A program made the position numbers and the translations under genes. Below, piece by piece: positions 25,951-35,700 of a DNA stretch of 46,834 nt. The notes below the pieces were generated by a model. The model made no database searches. It was not told the DNA's origin and saw nothing but the letters and a program-made list of their open reading frames with translations. The stretch's first letter is position 1. Each line of letters begins with the position of its first letter. The stretch comes from Akkermansiaceae bacterium UBA3385 (lineage in GTDB: Bacteria; Verrucomicrobiota; Verrucomicrobiia; Verrucomicrobiales; Akkermansiaceae), in the NCBI GenBank assembly GCA_002358905.1, contig DEPT01000018.1, forward strand, positions 1 to 46,834, read 5' to 3'.

Positions 25951-25980
25951 GAACCCGCCAACCGGCGGGTTCTTCTTTTT
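25951..25980 (+). terminator. Terminator of the beta-galactosidase gene
   Basis: A 9-bp stem, GAACCCGCC (25951-25959) with GGCGGGTTC (25964-25972), loop AACC, then a T-rich tail. Confidence 0.9.
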
Positions 25981-26035
25981 TACCTAAAAAAGCCACCATA
26001 AAGGCATCAAATCCAGCGTTTCACGTACTTTTCGC

Positions 26036-26064
26036 TTTACATACGCATGCGAATCAGCTATTCT
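26036..26064 (+). promoter_or_regulatory. Promoter of the autotransporter gene
   Basis: TTTACA (26036-26041), 17 bases, TATTCT (26059-26064). Transcription is predicted at about 26071, giving a pyrimidine-rich leader of about 56 bases without a Shine-Dalgarno before the ATG at 26127. Confidence 0.5.
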
Positions 26065-26126
26065 TCCTTGTGGTTCCATTCTATGGTATCGCTGTATCCT
26101 CATCCTTTCATTTTCCTTTTATCATT

Positions 26127-29100
26127 ATGAAACTCCACCTGAATCTCACATTGCGCCGGGCGCTCATGGCTGCTATGGCCATGGTAGCACTGCACACTGC
26201 AGATGCTGCATTAACCACTAAGTACAATGGCACGAATGCCTACCTCACAGGCAACGGCACATTGACATCCAACACATGGAACGAAATCTGGGCCAAACAC
26301 AATTCCAGCACTCTTACCATCGGCACTTCTGAAGGTGCAGCCGTAGCTGAACTGACCAGCAGCACATACAACAACGGTCAGATGATTTTCGTTGGTGGCG
26401 TTGGTCTCAATTCCGGCGCAACTACTGCAAACAACGGTGAACTGATTGTCAACAACGGCACCAAACTGAATGTTACCCAGCTCAACCTTGGTAACAGTCT
26501 TGTTGGCGGCACCGGCACACTCACCCTCAAGGGAGGCTCCGCAAATATTTCCGATAGCCTGTACGTTGGCGTGAATGCCGGCCAGGGCATCATTAACGCC
26601 ACCGATGGCGCCGCCATCGTGGTTGAATCCGGCAAAAACGGCGCTGTATTTGCCATCAGCCACCGCAACCATTCCAGCATCTCTGATACCGTCACCCTGA
26701 CGGACAGCTCCATCACCGTAGGTAAAGAAGGTGGTGTACTGGACTACACCTCCATCGGCCACAGCGGCGGCGTAGCAACTCTTAACCTCAACAGCAGCAC
26801 GGCCACATTCGCAGATCAGACCCTCGTAGGTGAAAAGTCCGGCAGCAACGGTACTATCCACGTACACGATGGCAGCACCCTGAACCTGAGCACTGCCATT
26901 CTGGGCAGCGAAGCCGGCGCCAAGGGTACCATCTGCATCGACGGCAGCGATGTCACCGCCACCAGCATTCTGGCGGGCAATGCCGGCACGGGCACCATTG
27001 AGCTCAATAATGCCGCCAAGCTCACAGCAACTTACATTACTGCAGGCAACGAAGCCGGTTCTACCGGTCTCATTAACGCAGCCAATGGCACCATCACCAC
27101 AGACCTGCTCACCATCGGTAATGCCGGCACGGGTAGCGTTGTTTCCTCTGCCACCATCAATGCCAAAGATATCGTCATCGGCAGCTCGGAGACCGGCATC
27201 GGCACACTGGAATCCTCCGGCACCACCACGGCAGATTCCCTGTACGTCGGCTACAAAGGCACCGGCACCGCCTCCGTCAAGGGTGGCAGCCTGACCGCCG
27301 AAAACGCATACATCATCGGCACAAACAGCGCCCTTAACACAGAAGCCGGAACCTCAAACCTGACCAACGCCACCGTACTGGCCGGCAAACTCAGCACAAG
27401 CGCAACGGGTATCACCAAAGTCAGCGGCGAACTGATTCTGGATGAAGCCGGCAGTCTGGTTAACGCTGGCACCAGCGACATTGCCAAGGCCACAGTGACC
27501 AAGGGTGCTTCCATCCAGGTGGATTCCGGCACCCTGACAACCGGCGCCATCGCCAATAGCGGCACCATCGCCAATGCCGGCACCTGGAACACAGGTTCTG
27601 CCACCAGCACGGATGGCACCATCTCCAACACCGGCCTCATCAATGTAACCGACAGCCTGACCACTTCCGAAGTAACCGGCTCCGGCAGCGTAAACGTTAC
27701 CGACGGCAGCAGCTGGAATATCACCGGACAGGCCACCCAGGGCAGCATTGCCAACAGCGGCGACATCTATCTGAACGGAGCAGGCCGACTGAACGCCAGC
27801 ACCATTACCGGCACGGGCACCACCACCATCGAAGTGAATGGCAGCTCCACCAGCACCACAGAAGGAACAGCCGTCATCACTCTCAGCAACACTCTGAACT
27901 CCTCTGTGAAGGTTGACATCGACACCGACAAGGCCTCTGCCCTGATTGGTAAGAACATCGACTTCGTCAAGCAGGGTGACCAGCTCATCGTTGTCAACCG
28001 CGATGATTTCAGCGTAGACGCAGGCTGGACCATCGATTGGGATAACAACCGCATCACCTCCGGCACGGACGCAAACGGCCAGCAGCTCTCCTTCATCGGC
28101 AACGAGATGGGCATGAACTTCACCAAGCTCGGCGCCATTGAAACCGTAAAGGTCGAAACCGACTCCTCCTCCAATGTGACCATCGAGCTGGAAGTTCTGA
28201 CGGAAACCACCGGCATCGTAACCGAGACTCCGGAATCCAAGGGTCAGGAAGTGGTAGTGACGGGCGACCAGGACGAGACTGGCCTTGAAGTGAAGAACGA
28301 CACCATCATTCACTCTTCCGAAGTAACCAAGGGTATCGACACTGAAACGCAGGAAGAAATCCGCGCCACTGTTGTTATCGGTAAGGACGTTGTAAGCTCA
28401 GGCGATGAAGGTTCCTCCAAGGTTCAGACCGTTGTTGTGAACCAGAAGACCACCATTACCGACAGCAGCGAGCAGACGACCACCAAGAAAGAAACCCTCG
28501 GTCTCTCCGGTGTAACGCTCGTGCTTGAAGGCACAAGCTCCCACGAAGGTACTGGTCGCGAACAGGGTGCAGAGCTCGGTTTCAACGAAGATACCAAGAC
28601 CGGTATCCTGACCACCAAGGACACCCAGACCAACGAGGTCACGAAGAGCGAAGTGAAGAAGATTGACATCGTTCAGATTAAGGAAGATTCCAACGTGAAT
28701 CTCTCCGAACTGAGCATGCACTCCACACACGCCCTCACCATTGATAAAGGCACCACCATCACCCTCACGGGCGTGGACCTCCACATTGGTGGCACCACCG
28801 ATATCAACCTTACCAAGGAGGTGGAAGTCAAGATATATGATGAAACCGGCACCACCGTTATCGGCACAAAGACAGAGACCGTGGATTCCGGCGAACACCT
28901 GACCGTAGACAGCATCATTGACAACGCCACCGTGAAGATTGCCGGCCAGTCCGTCGTGAAGTTCGAAAAGATTGATAACGAAAACCACGATACTGCATTC
29001 GGCTCCACCATCTTCAAAAAATCCGACGTGGAAATTGAAGCGGGTTCCATCCTGGGCGACAACCAGGATCACATGCAGGAAATCGTCTTCAATAGCAATT

Positions 29101-30656
29101 CCAATGTGAAGAACGGCGGCACCGTCAACAAGGCCAAGTTCGAAAACGGCGCCACTCTGACCAACGCTGGCGGCACCGTCAACAACGTTGTCTTTGAACA
29201 CGGCACAGAGATGAAGGGCTCCGGCTATGTGAAGAACGTGCACATGAAGGAAGGCTCCACCCTGACCGTGGGCAGCTCCCCCGGTGTGGTAAACGCCTCC
29301 AACCTGACTGTTGATGGCGACACCAAGTTCTACGTGATTACAAACTCTCAGGAATGGGATTCCTTCAGCGGCGACAGCAGCTCCCTCTCTACGGATTACG
29401 CCACTGGCTCCATCTCCCAGCTTTATGTTGACGGCGATGTAACCCTGAATGGCAAGGTGAGCATCGTTTACCAGGAGAAGCAGGCTGATGGCACATACGC
29501 TGACTGCGCAGACCAGTACGAAGCAGCCTCCACCATGCAGAGCGTGTTCAGCGAAGGCCACATGATTCAGTTCATCACCGGCGACATCGATGCCCTGACA
29601 CTGGGCAGCGGCTACTACTTCGATGAAAGCACCCTGCCCGTACTGGAAGACGGTATGTTCTGGGATACGTCTCAGTTCCTGACCTCCGGTATCATCTATG
29701 TGGAAAGCGAAATCCTGGAAGAACCGACCCGCATTGCCAACACACTGGTAAGCGCTGGTGAAACTGTACTGAACTTCGGCCGCGTTGCCGAGTCTCAGGC
29801 AATCCTGCGCGAAGCCGGCACCACCCGCACCTGGGCCAGTGCTCTGAGCGTGTTCGACAGCGTGGACAGCGGCACATACACGAATGGCTATGACTACAAC
29901 GCCTGGGGTGCAGCTGTAGGTGTGGATCACGCTTTCACCAAGAACACCATCATCGGTGCTGCCTTCGGTTGCACATGGGGTGAAAACGAACCCGAATTCG
30001 GCAACGGCTTCTACGAAGGTGGCAGTATTGACCAGGACAGCAAGATGGTTGCTCTGTACGGCACCCACAAGTTCCAGACCAAGGGTCTGCTCAACGACAT
30101 GAAGCTGAGCGCCTTTGCCGCCTACGGCTGGTTCGAGAACGACAGCACCCGCAACTCCATCCGCACGGGTGAACCTGCCACTGCTGAATGGGATTCCGAG
30201 GCATGGGTACTCAGCGCCTCCATCTCCCGCGACATCACCACCGATGACGGCATCGTATTCACCCCCTATGTGGGTGTGGAATACACCAAGGCCTGCATGG
30301 ACGACTTCACCGAAGCCGGCCGCCGTTATGATGCCACTTACACTGCTGATGAAGACTACAGCAACCTCTCCGTCAAGGTGGGTATGACTGTCAGCAAGTC
30401 CTTCGATGGCTTCACTCCCTACCTGGGCGTAGCATACATCAACGATGTGGATCGCACAGCCGCCAAGGTTACAGCTGATGGCAAGTACGCCTTTATCGGC
30501 GAAAGCGCCCTGCCTGGCCGCAGCGCTATTCAGCTGCGTGCAGGTGCCACCTGGCAGCTCACCGAAACACTGGACCTGAACGCTGGCTACACCGCAGAAC
30601 TCCGCGAGAAGGCCACCGAGCAGAACGCCAATGTAGGCATCGGCCTGACTTTCTGA
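26127..30656 (+). CDS. Giant type V autotransporter with beta-helix passenger
   Basis: A 1509-residue outer-membrane protein. The start at 26127 opens a standard signal peptide (MKLHLNLTLRRALMAAMAMVALHTADAA). The passenger runs to about residue 1200 and is rich in Gly, Thr, Ser and Asn. Its first 600 residues are short strand-turn repeats such as NAGTGTIELNNAAKLTATYITAG, the pattern of a right-handed beta-helix. From about 690 it turns acidic and rich in Thr, Val and Lys, with ETxTEVTKSE-like stretches. The last 275 residues (about 1235-1509) alternate hydrophobic and polar strands and end in LTF, as an autotransporter barrel does. It probably acts in surface adhesion to host or mucus. No protease or other enzyme motif was seen in the passenger. 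Confidence 0.93.
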   Translation: MKLHLNLTLRRALMAAMAMVALHTADAALTTKYNGTNAYLTGNGTLTSNTWNEIWAKHNSSTLTIGTSEGAAVAELTSSTYNNGQMIFVGGVGLNSGATTANNGELIVNNGTKLNVTQLNLGNSLVGGTGTLTLKGGSANISDSLYVGVNAGQGIINATDGAAIVVESGKNGAVFAISHRNHSSISDTVTLTDSSITVGKEGGVLDYTSIGHSGGVATLNLNSSTATFADQTLVGEKSGSNGTIHVHDGSTLNLSTAILGSEAGAKGTICIDGSDVTATSILAGNAGTGTIELNNAAKLTATYITAGNEAGSTGLINAANGTITTDLLTIGNAGTGSVVSSATINAKDIVIGSSETGIGTLESSGTTTADSLYVGYKGTGTASVKGGSLTAENAYIIGTNSALNTEAGTSNLTNATVLAGKLSTSATGITKVSGELILDEAGSLVNAGTSDIAKATVTKGASIQVDSGTLTTGAIANSGTIANAGTWNTGSATSTDGTISNTGLINVTDSLTTSEVTGSGSVNVTDGSSWNITGQATQGSIANSGDIYLNGAGRLNASTITGTGTTTIEVNGSSTSTTEGTAVITLSNTLNSSVKVDIDTDKASALIGKNIDFVKQGDQLIVVNRDDFSVDAGWTIDWDNNRITSGTDANGQQLSFIGNEMGMNFTKLGAIETVKVETDSSSNVTIELEVLTETTGIVTETPESKGQEVVVTGDQDETGLEVKNDTIIHSSEVTKGIDTETQEEIRATVVIGKDVVSSGDEGSSKVQTVVVNQKTTITDSSEQTTTKKETLGLSGVTLVLEGTSSHEGTGREQGAELGFNEDTKTGILTTKDTQTNEVTKSEVKKIDIVQIKEDSNVNLSELSMHSTHALTIDKGTTITLTGVDLHIGGTTDINLTKEVEVKIYDETGTTVIGTKTETVDSGEHLTVDSIIDNATVKIAGQSVVKFEKIDNENHDTAFGSTIFKKSDVEIEAGSILGDNQDHMQEIVFNSNSNVKNGGTVNKAKFENGATLTNAGGTVNNVVFEHGTEMKGSGYVKNVHMKEGSTLTVGSSPGVVNASNLTVDGDTKFYVITNSQEWDSFSGDSSSLSTDYATGSISQLYVDGDVTLNGKVSIVYQEKQADGTYADCADQYEAASTMQSVFSEGHMIQFITGDIDALTLGSGYYFDESTLPVLEDGMFWDTSQFLTSGIIYVESEILEEPTRIANTLVSAGETVLNFGRVAESQAILREAGTTRTWASALSVFDSVDSGTYTNGYDYNAWGAAVGVDHAFTKNTIIGAAFGCTWGENEPEFGNGFYEGGSIDQDSKMVALYGTHKFQTKGLLNDMKLSAFAAYGWFENDSTRNSIRTGEPATAEWDSEAWVLSASISRDITTDDGIVFTPYVGVEYTKACMDDFTEAGRRYDATYTADEDYSNLSVKVGMTVSKSFDGFTPYLGVAYINDVDRTAAKVTADGKYAFIGESALPGRSAIQLRAGATWQLTETLDLNAGYTAELREKATEQNANVGIGLTF

Positions 30657-30682
30657 TAAGCAAGTCCGGAAAACCTTACACA

Positions 30683-30718
30683 CGTCCCTGCACCGCACTG
30701 GTGCAGGGACGTTTTTTT
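30683..30718 (+). terminator. Terminator of the autotransporter gene
   Basis: A 12-bp stem, CGTCCCTGCACC (30683-30694) with GGTGCAGGGACG (30700-30711), followed by seven T. Confidence 0.95.
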
Positions 30719-30744
30719 GTTGGATGAAATGACAGCAATTTATC

Positions 30745-30773
30745 TTCCACAATGAAAAAAAAACAGCTATAAC
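30745..30773 (+). promoter_or_regulatory. Promoter of the zinc-ribbon/TPM-like gene
   Basis: TTCCAC (30745-30750), 17 bases, TATAAC (30768-30773). The ATG at 30783 is 9 bases downstream. The -35 box is weaker than in neighbouring promoters. Confidence 0.5.
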
Positions 30774-30782
30774 TAACCCAGC

Positions 30783-32552
30783 ATGCCTATTTGTCCGAAA
30801 TGTTCTGCCACTATTCACGCCGGCGCGGAAGACCAGTGCCCGGCCTGCGGCTACGACATTTCCCAGGCAGACGAAATATTCGGCGAAGCACAGGTGGAAT
30901 TTACCCGAGTTGTGGATGCCGCCGGCGCTCTGACCCACCAGGAGCGGCTGGAGCTCATGCACACACTGGAGCAAATGGAACGTAAAATCAGACCTGTTGC
31001 GCTCTGTATCTACATAACCGATGTCGGACGAGTACAGGAATTACGCACACATGCGCACTGGATTCTGAACCACGCACGTATCCACCACCCCTCTTTCGGC
31101 AAGCGAGACCAGCTCAAGGCCATCGAGGAATCCGAACTGCGTGAACGCCGCCCGGGTGAAGCACGACCCACGCATGATGAGCAACCTCAGAACTGGTTTA
31201 CAAGAACCTGGCAGACCATCCGCGAAACCATCATGGATACCCTGCATCCCCTGCCGCCCCCCGTACGGCATGAATGGATGCTCATTCTCGTCATGGACGT
31301 TCAGTTGGAAATGGCATGTTTCTCCTGGGGATACAAGCTGGATCCCTATATTGACCCAGACCGCATCAACACCTGCATCAAAAGCGCACAACTCCAATTC
31401 CGCGAACGCGCCATGGTACCAGCACTTAAAAAAGTTATGCGCAAAGCAACGCGCCGCATCTCGACCAAGGCCCGTTCCGTAAACCGAAAACTGCGCCGAT
31501 TCCAGAAAGCAAGTGTACTGACTGCAGCTCTGGGGTTGATGCTCGGCAGCAGCTCACTGGCCACAGAAGACGGGATGCCGCACTGGAGGGCAGACGATTA
31601 CCGCCACCTGATGTCAGGTGAACTGCTCACAGGGTACACAGCCCTGCTTCCTCCGAAACCCACGCCGGAAGAAATCAAGGCTGAAGCAGAAAGAAAAAAA
31701 CAGCTGTTGAAAGAACAGCGTGAACTGGCAAGACAGCGCAAACTCCCTTCCCGTAACACACGCCCACTGGAAAAACCGGAAGAAAGCGACACCCGCATTC
31801 TGGGCCGATACAGCGAAATGTACACGCGCCCGCCACGCAACACCAGCCTGAACGACCCCCAGGGACTGCTCACCACCGTAGAACGTGAAGACGTGGAACA
31901 TGTTTTGCGCACCCTGAATGCCAACGCCAAATTCCACATCTACGTCACTGTTTTCAAAGGCGGACAGGCCATTACCAGTGAACTTTCGGTGGATATCCTG
32001 GTCACCGCTACGGCGCAACCGTGCGAATACGCTGTACTCATGCGCTACCCGCTCGGCCACGCCTCCGGAATCGAACTTGGTTACCAGGAAATCAAACCCC
32101 AGGATAATCAGCGACTCGAATGGCTGCAGAAAGTTCGCACCGCAGCCGGCGACGGTGGCGCAGAAGGGCTCATGCAGGCACTGAACTGCATCAGCGCCCA
32201 GCTTACCCCCCTGGCTGATACATTTCCCCCGGTTACCGCCAGCACCGGGGGAAAAATTCCGTTAATCCAGATTGATTACAAGGAAGACACCACCGAGAAG
32301 AAACGCAGCATCAAAGACCGCATCAGAGAGGTACTGGAAACGCCCGGAACCCTTCCTGCCATTCTCTACCCTCTGGGCATTATCGGCAGCCTGACCGGGC
32401 TATGGTTCCTTTTCAACTGGTTGCGCACCTCCTCCAAACTGATGGAAAGCGAATCTGATCTCCGCCTTTCCTCTCCATACGGCGCCGGTGTAAGCCGCTA
32501 TGTGCGTTACCTGGAAGGCACTGAAGCCAGTAAGGAAAAGACTTTATTCTGA
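30783..32552 (+). CDS. Membrane protein with zinc ribbon and TPM-like domain
   Basis: A 589-residue protein. Residues 4-22 form a zinc ribbon with two CxxC pairs (Cys4, Cys7, Cys19, Cys22). Residues about 37-220 resemble a TPM (YgcG/Psb32-like) domain: VALCIYITDVGRVQE, a long gap, and CFSWGYKLDPYIDPDRINTCI. A hydrophobic stretch at about 243-260 looks like an internal signal or membrane anchor (TAALGLMLGSSSLA). It is followed by a charged Lys/Glu/Arg helix and a second domain with YVTVFKGGQAITSE and AVLMRYPLG. A C-terminal membrane helix lies at about 535-556. The layout suggests one cytoplasmic and one exported half. The function is unknown and the TPM match is by eye. It is monocistronic. 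Confidence 0.75.
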   Translation: MPICPKCSATIHAGAEDQCPACGYDISQADEIFGEAQVEFTRVVDAAGALTHQERLELMHTLEQMERKIRPVALCIYITDVGRVQELRTHAHWILNHARIHHPSFGKRDQLKAIEESELRERRPGEARPTHDEQPQNWFTRTWQTIRETIMDTLHPLPPPVRHEWMLILVMDVQLEMACFSWGYKLDPYIDPDRINTCIKSAQLQFRERAMVPALKKVMRKATRRISTKARSVNRKLRRFQKASVLTAALGLMLGSSSLATEDGMPHWRADDYRHLMSGELLTGYTALLPPKPTPEEIKAEAERKKQLLKEQRELARQRKLPSRNTRPLEKPEESDTRILGRYSEMYTRPPRNTSLNDPQGLLTTVEREDVEHVLRTLNANAKFHIYVTVFKGGQAITSELSVDILVTATAQPCEYAVLMRYPLGHASGIELGYQEIKPQDNQRLEWLQKVRTAAGDGGAEGLMQALNCISAQLTPLADTFPPVTASTGGKIPLIQIDYKEDTTEKKRSIKDRIREVLETPGTLPAILYPLGIIGSLTGLWFLFNWLRTSSKLMESESDLRLSSPYGAGVSRYVRYLEGTEASKEKTLF

Positions 32553-32593
32553 TTCGGTTGCAGAAAAAAGCTCTGCCAGCACGTCATTTTTGA

Positions 32594-32622
32594 TTGATTT
32601 CAGGCTCTTGCAGGTGTAGTAT
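32594..32622 (+). promoter_or_regulatory. Promoter of pyruvate:ferredoxin oxidoreductase
   Basis: TTGATT (32594-32599), 17 bases, TAGTAT (32617-32622). Transcription is predicted at about 32629, giving a leader of about 72 bases before the ATG at 32701, longer than for most genes here. Confidence 0.5.
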
Positions 32623-32700
32623 AGAGCTCGTGGAAACAGAATTTCACACATCAGGTGAGCTGTCTTTCGCCAAGAACATTTTCTCAAACATTGTAACCGT

Positions 32701-35700
32701 ATGAACACGACATATAGCACTATCGATGCCAACGAGGCCGTAGCCTCTGTAGCATACCGCTGTTCTGAAGTGGCTGCCATCTACCCCATCACACCGTCTT
32801 CCCCGATGGGTGAATCGGCAGAGGCATGGACCGCTGTAGATCGCAAGAACCTCTGGGGCACCGTTCCCAGCATCGTTGAAATGGAATCTGAAGCCGGTGC
32901 TGCCGGCGCTGTGCACGGTGCACTGCAAACGGGTTCCATGGCCACCACCTTCACGGCTTCTCAAGGGCTGCTGCTCATGATTCCCAACATGTTCAAGATT
33001 GCCGGCGAGCTCACCCCCTGTGTCTTCCACATTGCCGCCCGTGCTCTTGCAGCCCAGGGTCTTTCCATCTTCGGTGACCACAGCGACGTGATGAGTGCCC
33101 GCTCCACCGGCTTTGCCATGCTCTGCGGCGCTTCCACCCAGGAAGCACCGGATATGGCCGCCATTGCCCACTCCGCCACGCTGGAAAGCCGTGTGCCCTT
33201 CATCAACTTCTTCGATGGTTTCCGTACCTCTCACGAAGTAGGTAAGATTGCCGACATCTCCGACGAGCAGCTGCGTGGCATGATTGACCAGGACCTGGTG
33301 GATGCTTTCCACGCCCGCGCCCTCACACCGGATGCACCCGTCATCCGCGGCACCGCCCAGAACCCCGACGTGTACTTCCAGGGCCGCGAAACCGTGAACA
33401 AGTTCTACAACGCTGTGCCCGGCATTGTGAAGAAAGCCATGAAGAAGTTCGGCGAGCTGACCGGCCGCTGCTACGACCTGGTGGAATACATCGGCAGCCC
33501 CGAGGCCACCCGCGTCATTATCATCATGGGCTCCGGCGCCGAGGCCTGTCTTGAGACCGTGAAGGCTCTCAACGAAGATATCGGTGTGCTGAAGGTGCGC
33601 CTGTACCGCCCCTTCCCGGCAGAGGACGTGATTGCCGCCCTGCCCAAGACCGTGAAGAAGATTGCCGTGCTCGACCGCACCAAGGAACCCGGCAGCCTGG
33701 GCGAACCCCTGCTGCAGGATGTGGTACAGTCCCTGAGCGATGCCAACGTGAAGGGCACCCTGCCCTTTGCCATGCCCATCATCGTGGGTGGCCGCTACGG
33801 TTTGGGCTCCAAGGAATTCACTCCTGCCATGGTGAAGGGCGTGTTCGACGAACTCAAGAAAGACGCCCCCATGACCGGCTTTGCCGTGGGTATTGAGGAC
33901 GACGTGACCGGTCTTTCCATCGCCTACGACCCCAGCTTCACCACCGAAGCCGACACCGTGACCCGCTGCATGTTCTATGGTCTGGGTTCCGATGGTACCG
34001 TGGGTGCCAACAAGGATGCCATCAAGATTATCGGCAAGCACACCGACCTGTATGTGCAGGGCTACTTCGTGTACGACTCCAAGAAGTCCGGTTCCTCCAC
34101 GGTGTCCCACCTGCGTTTCGGCACCACGCCTATTCACAGCACCTACCTCATCACCAGCGCCAACTTCATTGCGCTGCACCAGCCCAGCCTGCTGAACACC
34201 TTCGACTTCCTGAAGAACGCCGCTCCCGGTGCCACCTTCCTCATCAACACCCCGGTGGCCGCCGACAAGGTGTGGGACAGCCTGCCCGCCCGCATGCAGC
34301 AGCAGATTATCGACAAGAACATCAAGGTCTACTGCATCGACGCTTTCAAGGTAGCCAAGGCTACCGGCATGGGCGGCCGCATCAACATGATCATGCAGAC
34401 CTGCTTCTTCCACCTGGCCGGTGTGATTCCCTCCGATGAAGCTATCGGCTACATCAAGGAAGCCATCAAGAAAACCTACGGCAAGAAGGGTGACGAAGTG
34501 GTTGCCAAGAACATCCAGGCTGTGGATGCCTCCCTGGCCAACCTGTACGAAGTACCCCTGGGATCCGCCATCACCGGCCACGAGCTGCCCCCCGCCCTGG
34601 CTCCCGGCGCTCCCGCCTTTGTGCGCGACGTGCTCGGCAAGATTGTCATCGGCGAAGGCGACAGCGTGAAGGTTTCCGAAATGCCGGTGGACGGCACTTT
34701 CCCGAGCGGCACCACCCAGTACGAGAAGCGCAACCTCGCCCTCGAAATCCCCGTGTGGACCCCCGAGAAGACCGAAACCAGCAAGGCCTGTATCCAGTGC
34801 GGCAAGTGCACCACCGTGTGCCCCCACGCTGCCCTGCGCGCCAAGATGGTGGACCCCGCCGAGCTCGAGGGCGCCCCGGAGAGCTTCAAGAGCGCCGATG
34901 CCAGCAAGATGCACAAGAACTGGCAGGGCAAGAAGTTCATCATCCAGGTATCCGCCGCAGACTGCACAGGCTGCACACTCTGCACCCGCGTATGCCCCAC
35001 GAACTCCCTGACCATGACCCCGGCAGCCGTGGCTCTGGAACCCGAAACCAACAACTGGAACTTCTTCGAGAAGCTGTCTGATGCTGACCGCACCAAGCTG
35101 AACCCCGGCCAGGTGAAGGACCAGCAGTTCATGCGCCCGCTCTTCGAATTCAGCGGAGCCTGCGCCGGCTGCGGTGAGACTCCGTATGTGAAGGCCCTGA
35201 CCCAGCTCCTGGGCAACCGCCTGGTGGTGGCCAACGCCACGGGCTGCTCCTCCATCTACGGCGGTAACCTGCCCACCACCCCCTGGACGCACGATTCCGA
35301 TGGCCGCGGTCCCGCCTGGGCCAACAGCCTCTTCGAGGACAACGCCCAGTTCGGCCTTGGCTTCCGTGTCTCCTTGGACAAGAAGCAGGAATACGCCTTC
35401 GAGCTGCTCGAAGCTGCTGCCGATAAGGTGGGCTCCGAGCTGGTGGAAGCCATCAAGAGCAACCCGCAGAAGACCGAGGCTGAGGTAGTAGCAGCCCGCG
35501 AAACCGTAGCTGCCATCAAGGCCGCCTGCGGCGATGACCCCGAGCTGGCCGCCCTCAAGGCACAGGCCAACTACCTGGTGAGCAAGTCTGTGTGGATTCT
35601 CGGCGGCGACGGCTGGGCCTACGACATCGGCTACGGTGGTCTGGACCACATCCTCGCTTCCGGCCGCAATGTGAAGGTGCTCGTGATGGACACCGAGGTG

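Noticed and set aside
28398..30974. An 858-codon open frame antisense to the autotransporter
   Set aside because: Same codon-bias artefact; no promoter, no domain, and it runs through a strong terminator.
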